Source: a virus. From it: a stretch of DNA of 49,750 bases. The position numbers and the translations under genes are program-made. The notes beneath the pieces were generated by a model. It was given only the letters and a program-made list of their open reading frames with translations. It searched no databases and was not told the DNA's origin. The stretch is taken from IMG/VR virus record IMGVR_UViG_3300022920_000011, positions 1 through 49,750 of that record; one strand, given 5' to 3'. This document shows, piece after piece, positions 30,683 through 38,240 of the stretch (the stretch's first letter is position 1; each line of letters begins with the position of its first letter).

Positions 30683-33058
30683 TTATAATTCGCCTGTATT
30701 AACAATACGTACTGGGATGTAGATAAATTCAGCTGACTTAGTCGGCTCAATTGCTACGTCTACCCATAGCTCGTTACGATCAATACGTGCTGGTGTGTTG
30801 TTTGATTCATCACATGCTACTGCGAAGTCATATACACCACGTTGTGACAAAATGTTACCCATAAAGCCAACAAATGTGCCTTTTACGTTTTTACGTGTGC
30901 CTTCATCATTTGGTTCGAATAGGTATGGACGAGCAATAACTTCGAAACGTTCACGCAAGTAAGCTGATAGACGTGCTACATTAACACGATCCAATGCACT
31001 TGCACCTGCTGCTAGTGTTTTCTGACCAAATACAACAATACCTTCTGCTGGGAATCTTGCGATTGGGTTAAGTTTTGCTTCATACATTGTGTCACGTGAG
31101 CCTTGGCTTAGTGATACTGGAACAAAGTCACCTTCTGCATTTACATAACCAACGTTTGATGCATTTTGTACTGAACCACGTGTTAGGCCTGCTGGAGCAA
31201 ACCATTGGAAACTTACATTATCGTTGTATGCATATGTGTATAGAATTGAGTGTGATGCTGGTGCAACTACACTTGCGCCTGATGTTGGATCAGTTGCTAA
31301 TACACTTGGATAGTATGTTGCTGCATATGTGTTTTTACCTACTAGACCGTCTACACCATTTTCTACTGCATTAGTACCTTGTACCCATGCTACTGCTTCT
31401 GATGGTGCTAGTGTTAGTGGAGTATCAACAATTACAAATGCTGTTTCGTTACGATCTGCATTTAATGCTGTCATTTCATCGAACATTTCTGGATAACCAG
31501 GTGCTGCGATTAGACGGAATTGAATGTTATCTTCACGTAGATCTGAACTACTTGCACTTGCTTGCATTGCATTAACTGCTACTGCTCTTTGTGCTGATGC
31601 ACCAAATGAACCTGCGCCGTTAGCTTGATTGCTTGCTAGGTTACGCCATTTCCATGCTGTTGCTAATGAACTGTCGTATACACGAACAGTACCACCTGAA
31701 CGACACATGTTAATGCCTGTTGTACCTACTGGGAATATTAATGGATTTGGACCATTTTCTAACTCAGTTGCTAGGAATGTACCTGCTGCTTGATCTAAGT
31801 CAGTAATATCGCCAAATGCAACGCCGTTTGATGTTGATTGATCTGTATTATCTTTCTTAACCCATGCTGAACTATTTGAACGGTAAATTACTGGATAACC
31901 AGCTGCATCTGTATCAATCCAATAGTCGCCTACTGCGCCAACTGCTGGTGCTGATGATGAATACGCTACATTAGTTGCACGTTTCCATTTTTGTACGCCA
32001 CCGTCTAATGCTACTTCGTAAATAGCTAATTCGTCTACGTCTGCATCAAACCACATTGAACCGTCTACTGGGTTACCAGTTGGTTGTGCTGTTTGTGTAG
32101 CCATTTCAACATTGCCCCAAGCGCCACTTGCGTAACGTTTGATAGTAATACTGCCGTCAGCTACTGATAACCACAAATCACCTTCATTTAATGAACGTGC
32201 TGCGCCTGCTGAACCGTCTTGCATTATATCACTTGAGATACCTGTTGGTGCTGTACCAGAGTCATTTGCATATAGTACTGCTTGAGCAACAAAATCAGCT
32301 GCTGCTGTTGTATATTCACGGATATCAACACTTACGCCAGAACCTGGTGTAGTTATTTTTACCCAAACATCGCCTGTTGTAGGTGATGTTGGTTCACTAT
32401 AGTGAGTAGCAAATGTTACGTCATCTGCAAAGCCTGCATCCAATACGTCCCATGAGCCTGCAACGCCTTTGAAATAATTCATTGATGTTACTGAGCCAGT
32501 AACATCGATTGCTACTAGGTATGTACCGTCTACAACTGTTGTAGTTGGTGCTGCATTTGCTGTTGTTAGTTCTACTGATGGTGTTTGCTTTGACCAGCCA
32601 TTAGCTGTGTATTCAAAAATACCAAAGTCTGTGTTTGATGGGTTTAACCATTTTGTGCCTACTGCTGCAGGACCTGTTGGTTCTGATGCTTGTGGGCGTA
32701 GTGCTGTTAAGTCTAAGTCTGCACGTACAACATATGCTGCTGATGCTTGGCCTAGGAATGAATAAGCTGCTAACAATCCATAATCATTTGTTTCGTCAGC
32801 CTGTTGCACGGTACCTGATACTGTGCGAAAGTCTGTGTTGCCAAAAAATTGTGTTAGCTCACGCTGTGATGTAACCAATACTGGTTTACCAGCAAATTCT
32901 GGTTTTGTATATTTTGCAATTGTTTCTGTGCCAGTTGGATCTGCTTTGTTCGCACCAGTTGCAATGAATAACATTGGTACTGTGCCTGCTCCTGCTGATC
33001 CGTATACTGACTCGTCTACGATGCTAACCTGTACTCCAGGTGATACTAGATTTGCCAT
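30683..33058 (-). CDS. gp18: Contractile tail sheath protein gp18 with tandem insert modules
   Basis: A 791-aa sheath protein (T4 gp18 is 659 aa). The N-terminus MANLVSPGVQVSIVDESVYG and the C-terminal half (ALNADRNETAFVIVDTPL, RFPAEGIVVFGQKTLA, VNVARLSAYLRERFEVIARP) are clearly sheath. Between residues about 127 and 402 there is a large insert made of five or six copies of a beta module with the pattern P-x-x-G-D-x-W followed by Y-x-x-x-x-W. These probably stick out from the tail surface. It has a TATAAATA late promoter at 33128-33135 and ends at a strong terminator. Confidence 0.93.
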   Translation of the reverse strand: MANLVSPGVQVSIVDESVYGSAGAGTVPMLFIATGANKADPTGTETIAKYTKPEFAGKPVLVTSQRELTQFFGNTDFRTVSGTVQQADETNDYGLLAAYSFLGQASAAYVVRADLDLTALRPQASEPTGPAAVGTKWLNPSNTDFGIFEYTANGWSKQTPSVELTTANAAPTTTVVDGTYLVAIDVTGSVTSMNYFKGVAGSWDVLDAGFADDVTFATHYSEPTSPTTGDVWVKITTPGSGVSVDIREYTTAAADFVAQAVLYANDSGTAPTGISSDIMQDGSAGAARSLNEGDLWLSVADGSITIKRYASGAWGNVEMATQTAQPTGNPVDGSMWFDADVDELAIYEVALDGGVQKWKRATNVAYSSSAPAVGAVGDYWIDTDAAGYPVIYRSNSSAWVKKDNTDQSTSNGVAFGDITDLDQAAGTFLATELENGPNPLIFPVGTTGINMCRSGGTVRVYDSSLATAWKWRNLASNQANGAGSFGASAQRAVAVNAMQASASSSDLREDNIQFRLIAAPGYPEMFDEMTALNADRNETAFVIVDTPLTLAPSEAVAWVQGTNAVENGVDGLVGKNTYAATYYPSVLATDPTSGASVVAPASHSILYTYAYNDNVSFQWFAPAGLTRGSVQNASNVGYVNAEGDFVPVSLSQGSRDTMYEAKLNPIARFPAEGIVVFGQKTLAAGASALDRVNVARLSAYLRERFEVIARPYLFEPNDEGTRKNVKGTFVGFMGNILSQRGVYDFAVACDESNNTPARIDRNELWVDVAIEPTKSAEFIYIPVRIVNTGEL

Positions 33059-33127
33059 AAGGGAGTCTCCTTTTTTTAATACTCTTCTTTTACATGTAAT
33101 AGAATTATATCATAATAATCCTAACTG

Positions 33128-33135
33128 TATTTATA
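33128..33135 (-). promoter_or_regulatory. Late promoter of gp18, TATAAATA
   Basis: A perfect minus-strand TATAAATA between gp13 and gp18; the predicted leader is about 64 bases and ends with an AAAGGAG site. Confidence 0.7.
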
Positions 33136-33190
33136 GCAGATGGGCAGAAAAGGGGCTGATACAGAGTTATGTTAGCATTTAATAGGGGGT

Positions 33191-33928
33191 TTATCCAATA
33201 ACAAAGCCTAAACCAGTACTACCATCATTATACAATGTTAGCTCAGTTTCTAGCTTGTCAATATCTTGTTGGGCATCAGTACGTAATTGGTCTGCGTTCA
33301 TTGTAGTGCCACCTTGTGGGCCAGCAATTTGGCTAAACTTGCCACGTGCTTCGGCTAACATTAAACGTGCATGTGCAAATGCATAATCTCTAACCCATGG
33401 GCCAGCATATGTATCTTCAAGTATGTTTTGATCTGGACGATAATTATATACGGCAAGAATACATTCATCATCAGCTTTAATTTTACGATGAATAATAAGT
33501 TTATGGTCTTGTGGACGCCATGTAAACATTAATTCTGCACCAAATAAACGGCCCATTGTTTCACGATGCTGTTGTAGGAAATCAAATGATGCTAGTCCGC
33601 CACTACGGGCTGAACCTAGTAAGTATGAATTAATATATGCTGCTTGGAATGGTTCAATATCATTTCCGCTACCACTGCTTACTCCAGTTGTACGTCTATA
33701 GATATCTTTAACTTCAATTACATTGGAAGGTAATGTATACTCGCTGATGTCTGCTAGTAATGACAATGAAACGTAACTTTCTTCAACTGCATTTTCTGCA
33801 CGTTGACGGTATTTTTCTAGACTCTTTTTAACCGCCAGTTCATAATGTTCTGGGTCAAGTTCTACATCAACCATTCCGCCACCAAGGCGTAGTTCCATTT
33901 CTTTAATTAAATCATTTATAGCACTCAT
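33191..33928 (-). CDS. gp13: Neck protein gp13
   Basis: A 245-aa protein matching the T4-like neck protein gp13, which with gp14 closes the head after packaging and joins it to the tail. The N-terminus (EMELRLGGGMVDVELDPEHY) and central RPQDHKLIIHRKIKADDECI plus YNYRPDQNILEDTYAGPWVR are typical of marine gp13. The C-terminus is a helical region with an AEARGKFSQIAGPQGG segment. It is on the minus strand, whereas gp14 and gp15 are on the plus strand. Its ribosome binding site is inside an 11-bp inverted repeat that also contains the late promoter (33935-33973). Confidence 0.9.
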   Translation of the reverse strand: MSAINDLIKEMELRLGGGMVDVELDPEHYELAVKKSLEKYRQRAENAVEESYVSLSLLADISEYTLPSNVIEVKDIYRRTTGVSSGSGNDIEPFQAAYINSYLLGSARSGGLASFDFLQQHRETMGRLFGAELMFTWRPQDHKLIIHRKIKADDECILAVYNYRPDQNILEDTYAGPWVRDYAFAHARLMLAEARGKFSQIAGPQGGTTMNADQLRTDAQQDIDKLETELTLYNDGSTGLGFVIG

Positions 33929-33934
33929 GAAAAT

Positions 33935-33973
33935 ATCTCCTACTGCATGTATTTATGCCAAACAGTAGGAGAT
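33935..33973 (-). promoter_or_regulatory. RBS-hiding hairpin with late promoter in its loop
   Basis: A perfect 11-bp inverted repeat, ATCTCCTACTG (33935-33945) and CAGTAGGAGAT (33963-33973), separated by 17 bases. The loop holds the late motif GCATAAATA. The 3' arm on the minus strand contains the gp13 AGGAG site, 8 bases from the ATG. RNA read through from upstream would bury the site; RNA started at the late promoter (predicted start about 33944) lacks the 5' arm and leaves it free. Confidence 0.78.
33950..33958 (-). promoter_or_regulatory. Late promoter of gp13, GCATAAATA
   Basis: Minus-strand GCATAAATA in the loop of the 33935-33973 inverted repeat. With T4 spacing the transcript would start near 33944, at the beginning of the arm carrying the Shine-Dalgarno sequence. 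Confidence 0.72.
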
Positions 33974-33982
33974 GTTATTAGT

Positions 33983-35245
33983 TTATTTGAACACTGCTAG
34001 TAACACAACATCGTTATTGAAACGTCCATTGAGCTTAATATCAGTAGTTTTTAAGAACTCAAACTGCTTAACTGCTTTTGCTTTGGTTGTTTTCTTGTAA
34101 TTGGGCAAAACTTCCAACGGCTTACGGATTGTTTTCTGTAAACTTGTTTCTTCGTTAAAGTTAAGCAATGTTGTACCTCGAACGCCAAATCCATTTGAAT
34201 CAGAAGCTACATACAACCCTAGTTTACGGTTCTTTGTATTGAATACAACTGCGCAAACACCACCTAATAGTTTTGTGGGACTTATACTTGCGATACCATA
34301 ATCTGGATCACTAGCCTTGAACTTAAACTTGGATATAATTTGGTCTGCTGACTTCTCTTTAACTTTACGAGGCTTACGATTTACCTTTTGCTCTGCAATA
34401 ATAATGTCACATGCATTAGTAATTTTATTATACATTTCTAGACTTGCTTTAACATATGCAGTTGATAAATGTCCGTAACCTTCAGCAATTTGTTCCCAAT
34501 TGTCACGTTCAGCATCAGACATTGTTTTGAGTGCGGTTTTGTTTGGCATATCTAAAATAAGTTGCATTTCAGCTTGTTCGCTTTCATAAAACTTACGGAC
34601 AATACGTGCATGATTAGCTTTTGCACCATGCTTATGTAACATTTTAATAGGAGCAAACTTTTTAAGAGCTGCCGTATCTACTTTACTATTACGTATAAAG
34701 TCATCTACAAACTCTTCAATTTCCTCTGTCATTGCCTGACTAGCTTCAAACATTATTTGACGTATAGTAGGCTTATATACGTCTTTCTTTTTATCTTGCA
34801 CAACTGCGACTTCTTCTTTTTTAGCCATGCCGTCAGCAATAGCTGCTTCTAGCATTTCTGCAATGTATTCGTCTACAGGGCGTGGTGTGGTTGTCCCAGT
34901 ACCTGGCAGTGACACCCAATATTCTTGTGCCTTTTCATGTACACTTGGCATTCCTAAATTACGTAAACGACACTGAATAGCAACATTAGGACTAATATAC
35001 TTAGCACGTTTTGCTGCAGCGATCTGCGTTTTATCATAATTGGCATTTTTCATCCACTGGAAGATTGCAGGTGCAACATCTTTAGCATCTGCTTGATTAT
35101 AGTAAAGCCACTGAAATTTACGGACATACGTATGATACTTTTGTCCAGTCCAACGTTCGCAACCGTCAAATACTGGATCTTGAAACCCCATTTTACGATT
35201 TACTTTTTGTTTGTTAGACTTCTTTGGTACTTTTATGCCAGCCAT
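33983..35245 (-). CDS. Conserved phage hypothetical under an early promoter (420 aa)
   Basis: The start is ATG 35245 (MAGIKVPKKSNKQK) with an AGGAG site; the longer frame above runs through the promoter. The basic, Lys-rich 420-aa protein has a helical N-terminal half with many conserved-looking Trp/Tyr (ERWTGQKYHTYVRKFQWLYY). The C-terminal 120 residues are beta-rich: FKFKASDPDYGIASISPTKL, then AVVFNTKNRKLGLYVASDSN and VRGTTLLNF. I recall this C-terminal pattern from marine T4-like phages with no assigned function. It stands alone among late genes with a sigma70-type promoter, so an early DNA or host-takeover role is likely. Confidence 0.75.
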   Translation of the reverse strand: MAGIKVPKKSNKQKVNRKMGFQDPVFDGCERWTGQKYHTYVRKFQWLYYNQADAKDVAPAIFQWMKNANYDKTQIAAAKRAKYISPNVAIQCRLRNLGMPSVHEKAQEYWVSLPGTGTTTPRPVDEYIAEMLEAAIADGMAKKEEVAVVQDKKKDVYKPTIRQIMFEASQAMTEEIEEFVDDFIRNSKVDTAALKKFAPIKMLHKHGAKANHARIVRKFYESEQAEMQLILDMPNKTALKTMSDAERDNWEQIAEGYGHLSTAYVKASLEMYNKITNACDIIIAEQKVNRKPRKVKEKSADQIISKFKFKASDPDYGIASISPTKLLGGVCAVVFNTKNRKLGLYVASDSNGFGVRGTTLLNFNEETSLQKTIRKPLEVLPNYKKTTKAKAVKQFEFLKTTDIKLNGRFNNDVVLLAVFK

Positions 35246-35275
35246 TGTGTTTCTCCTATTACAAACTATGTAATG

Positions 35276-35304
35276 ACAATAATACATTTTTAAACCAATG
35301 TCAA
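35276..35304 (-). promoter_or_regulatory. Sigma70-type promoter of the 420-aa gene
   Basis: On the minus strand, -35 TTGACA (35299-35304), 17-bp spacer, -10 TATTGT (35276-35281). The predicted leader of about 24 bases carries AGGAG. It nearly touches the divergent gp14 late promoter. Confidence 0.72.
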
Positions 35305-35306
35305 TA

Positions 35307-35314
35307 GCTAAATA
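35307..35314 (+). promoter_or_regulatory. Late promoter of the gp14 cassette, GCTAAATA
   Basis: Plus-strand GCTAAATA; with T4 spacing transcription would start near 35320, giving a 14-base leader with AGAGGA before the gp14 ATG. Confidence 0.6.
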
Positions 35315-35333
35315 CATATAAGAGGAAAAAAAT

Positions 35334-36404
35334 ATGCCAAGACTAAGTTTATATAAACCAAACAAGGGAAATGACTATAAATTCATGGATAGAAATATAC
35401 GTGAACAGTTTGATATTGGTGGCACTGCGATACATATTCACAAGTATCTTGGGCCTAAAGAAAGAATCGATAGCCAAGATCCTAGTGAACCAAATTATGG
35501 AAGTGGACTTGAAGTTGATTATATAACTGGCGAAGCTATAAATCCTGAAGGTTTTATTGACGAAACTAATATCCAAGATTTATTGTTTATGGAAAACAGA
35601 GATCGTAAATATGATCCAGACATTTATGATTTGCGTGGTGTATATAATGTAAGTGATAATGACTTTGATTTAAGTCAATTTGGATTATTCCTAACTAACG
35701 ACACACTGTTTATTACATTTCATACAAATGACATGGTTGAGAAATTAGGGCGTAAAATTATGCCTGGTGATGTTTTTGAATTGCCTCACCTAAGAGAAGA
35801 ATTATTGTTAGATAATGAACGTGATGCTGTTAATAAATTTTATGTAGTTACAGATGCTAACCGCGGTAGTGAAGGTTTTAGCCAAACGTGGTTTTCACAT
35901 ATTTGGCGTGTTAAAGTATCGCCACTTACAGATACACAGGAGTATGCTGATATTTTAGGTACTGCTGAAGATCCAGATAGCTTGAAGAACAAAATTAGTA
36001 GTTATAAAACAGAATTAAACATTAGCAATGCAATTGTAGCGAGTGCTGAAGCGGCTGATCCATTAGGTATTCCGCTAATAGAACATTTGTTTGGTAAAGA
36101 TAGTAATGAAGAGCCAGAATACAATCATGGTGAAGTATTAGACAGTGGTGATCAATTTCCACAACAACCAAACGATGGCAAATATTTTATAAGAAATGAC
36201 TTTAACCCTAATAGACTATATGTATACCGCGGAAGCCGTTGGCATAGGTTATATGACAATGTTACTGATGTAACTTGGAGTGATAGAACGTATAATGCAA
36301 GTGGATTTATTAATAATGAATCAACTACTGTCATTGATAACCAAGAATTTCCTGAGCGCCAAGCTATTAGTAAAGTTATTAAACCAAAGAGTGATTTTGA
36401 ATAA
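35334..36404 (+). CDS. gp14: Neck protein gp14
   Basis: A 356-aa protein matching gp14 of marine T4-like phages, which completes the neck with gp13. The N-terminus MPRLSLYKPNKGNDYKFMDR, the segment YDLRGVYNVSDNDFDLSQFG (about 100-119), the strand TLFITFHTNDMVEKLGRKIM and PGDVFELPHLRE are characteristic. T4 gp14 is 256 aa; the extra length is mainly a C-terminal module with GKYFIRNDFNPNRLYVYRGS followed by Arg-Trp, which resembles modules in gp15 and gp18. It is first in a plus-strand unit and overlaps gp15 (TAATG). Confidence 0.88.
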   Translation: MPRLSLYKPNKGNDYKFMDRNIREQFDIGGTAIHIHKYLGPKERIDSQDPSEPNYGSGLEVDYITGEAINPEGFIDETNIQDLLFMENRDRKYDPDIYDLRGVYNVSDNDFDLSQFGLFLTNDTLFITFHTNDMVEKLGRKIMPGDVFELPHLREELLLDNERDAVNKFYVVTDANRGSEGFSQTWFSHIWRVKVSPLTDTQEYADILGTAEDPDSLKNKISSYKTELNISNAIVASAEAADPLGIPLIEHLFGKDSNEEPEYNHGEVLDSGDQFPQQPNDGKYFIRNDFNPNRLYVYRGSRWHRLYDNVTDVTWSDRTYNASGFINNESTTVIDNQEFPERQAISKVIKPKSDFE

Positions 36405-37759
36405 TGACACAACAATATTTTTACGATAAACAAGTTAGACGATATATTCAACAGTTTATAAGACTGTTTAGTGGATTCAGTGTGCAAATGGGAGTTGGTG
36501 AAGATAAACTTCCAATGTTCTTACAAGTACCTGTACGCTATGGTGATATTAACCGCATGGCTGCGCATATACAAAGAGAAAACAGTGAAAATATTACAAA
36601 CACTGTTCCTTTTATTAGTTGCTATGTTACTGATTTGTCATTAGCACCTGAGCGTAGAGTAGAACAGCAACATGTTGACAAAGTGCAAGTTTATGAGAAA
36701 AAAGTAAATGAATTAGGACAATATGAAAATGAGGTAGGAAATACTTATACTATTGAACGACATATGCCAGTGCCATATAACTTAACAATGAACTGCGATG
36801 TGTGGACATCAAACACGCACCAAAAATTACAATTATTAGAACAACTGTTAGTATTATTCAATCCAACATTAGATATTAAAACGTCAGATAATGCATTTGA
36901 TTGGAGTTCATTATCTTATGTTGAAATGACCAATATCATATGGAGTAGCCGCAGTGTTGGAAATAGCGTTGATGATATTATTGATGTTGCTACACTTACA
37001 TTTAACATTCCAATTTTTGTTAATCCACCTGCAAAGGTTAAACATCAAAGAATTATCCATACTGTATTAAACCAGTTGTATAATTTAGACGATAATAACT
37101 TAGACGACTTTAAAGAAGGATTGCCTTTTGATCAGTCAACATTAGAATATACTATTGTAACACTGGAAGGAAGGAAGCTTGAATATATAGATGGCAAGGC
37201 TACTTTGCTAGCACATAGCGGAAGTAATATTAATCCTGAAACAGGTACAATTCTAGAATGGAAAGAACACTTGAAACCGTTTGGAGAATTGCGTGAAGGT
37301 ATCAGTCAATTACGTTTAAAGAAAAACAAAGATCCAGATAGTTTAGATGGAGATATTATTGGAAGACTTGCGTATGATGATAATAATCCAAATAAATTAA
37401 TTGTAGATATTGATGCTGACACATTGCCAGCTAATACATTAGCCCCGCTCAATGGCATTGTTAATCCAGTAATAAATTTTCCTGGAGATGGCACATTGCC
37501 AGATGCAGAGCTTGGGCAACGTTATCTTCTTACACATGCCAATATTAAACAATGGGGAAGTGTAGAAGGCAATGCTCACGACATTATTGAATATAATGGC
37601 AGTGATTGGGTATTAAGCTTTACGAGTAGCACACAAGCAGATACTTCACATTTTGTATTAAATTTACTTACTCAAGATCAATTTGAATGGAATGGTGTTG
37701 AATGGGTTAATAGCTACGAAGGAATTTACAACGAAGGCTTTTGGAGGCTATATCTATAA
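36404..37759 (+). CDS. gp15: Proximal tail sheath stabilisation protein gp15
   Basis: A 451-aa protein. The start MTQQYFYDKQVRRYIQQFIR, the PVRYGDINRMAAHIQRENSE segment and the core MPVPYNLTMNCDVWTSNTHQ (about 125-144) are typical of T4 gp15, the ring that closes the top of the tail and joins the head. T4 gp15 is 272 aa. The long C-terminal extension (about 260-451) is partly beta modules with NGSDW and NGVEW-type Trp motifs, like those in the sheath insert. It is coupled to gp14 (TAATG) and followed immediately by the Nudix gene. Confidence 0.9.
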   Translation: MTQQYFYDKQVRRYIQQFIRLFSGFSVQMGVGEDKLPMFLQVPVRYGDINRMAAHIQRENSENITNTVPFISCYVTDLSLAPERRVEQQHVDKVQVYEKKVNELGQYENEVGNTYTIERHMPVPYNLTMNCDVWTSNTHQKLQLLEQLLVLFNPTLDIKTSDNAFDWSSLSYVEMTNIIWSSRSVGNSVDDIIDVATLTFNIPIFVNPPAKVKHQRIIHTVLNQLYNLDDNNLDDFKEGLPFDQSTLEYTIVTLEGRKLEYIDGKATLLAHSGSNINPETGTILEWKEHLKPFGELREGISQLRLKKNKDPDSLDGDIIGRLAYDDNNPNKLIVDIDADTLPANTLAPLNGIVNPVINFPGDGTLPDAELGQRYLLTHANIKQWGSVEGNAHDIIEYNGSDWVLSFTSSTQADTSHFVLNLLTQDQFEWNGVEWVNSYEGIYNEGFWRLYL

Positions 37760-38212
37760 ATGTTAAATGCAAGTGGATGTGTTTTTCTTGCTGTTGACAG
37801 TGGACGCATTCTATTACAACAACGAAGCGATAAAAGTAGCCATCCACGCAGTTGGGGGTTTTTTGGTGGGAAAGCACATAAAGGCGAATCCCCACTCCAA
37901 GCACTGTTACGTGAGCTAGATGAAGAAGTAGGAATGCTTCCAGATGTTGAAAAAGTTTATCCACTTAATATTTTTACTAGTCCAGATAAAAAATTCATAT
38001 ACAACACATTTGTAGTTGCTGTATTTGAAGAATTTATTCCAGTTCTAAATAATGAAAGTGATGGATATTGTTGGGTTAAAATAAACAACTGGCCAAGGCC
38101 ATTGCACCCAGGTGTAAAAGCACAATTATATAATAAGGATATAATTAAGAAACTTAGAACAATATACCAAAACTGTCCCAAAAATGGAACAGATTGGATT
38201 GAGTCATTATAA
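37760..38212 (+). CDS. Nudix hydrolase
   Basis: A 150-aa Nudix-fold enzyme with a perfect Nudix box from Gly37 to Met59 (G-x5-E-x7-RE-x2-EE-x-G-hydrophobic), including Glu43, Arg51-Glu52 and Glu55-Glu56. Such enzymes split nucleoside diphosphates linked to other groups, such as damaged dNTPs, ADP-ribose or 5' RNA caps. T4 has NudE, which has a different layout. It starts one base after the gp15 stop and is the last gene of the plus-strand unit, ending at a terminator. The substrate cannot be read from sequence. Confidence 0.88.
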   Translation: MLNASGCVFLAVDSGRILLQQRSDKSSHPRSWGFFGGKAHKGESPLQALLRELDEEVGMLPDVEKVYPLNIFTSPDKKFIYNTFVVAVFEEFIPVLNNESDGYCWVKINNWPRPLHPGVKAQLYNKDIIKKLRTIYQNCPKNGTDWIESL

Positions 38213-38238
38213 TAAAAGCAGCGTAATGCTGCTTTTAT
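38212..38238. terminator. Bidirectional terminator hairpin
   Basis: A perfect 11-bp stem ATAAAAGCAGC/GCTGCTTTTAT with a 5-base loop lies between two convergent units. The A-rich and T-rich sides of the stem provide a U-run in both directions, so it can stop the Nudix transcript and the glycosyltransferase transcript. Confidence 0.85.
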
Positions 38239-38240
38239 TT

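Noticed and set aside
35245-35365. N-terminal extension of the 420-aa gene with a hydrophobic segment
   Set aside because: The extension overlaps the promoter and the gp14 start region; ATG 35245 has AGGAG, so the apparent membrane-like segment is not translated.
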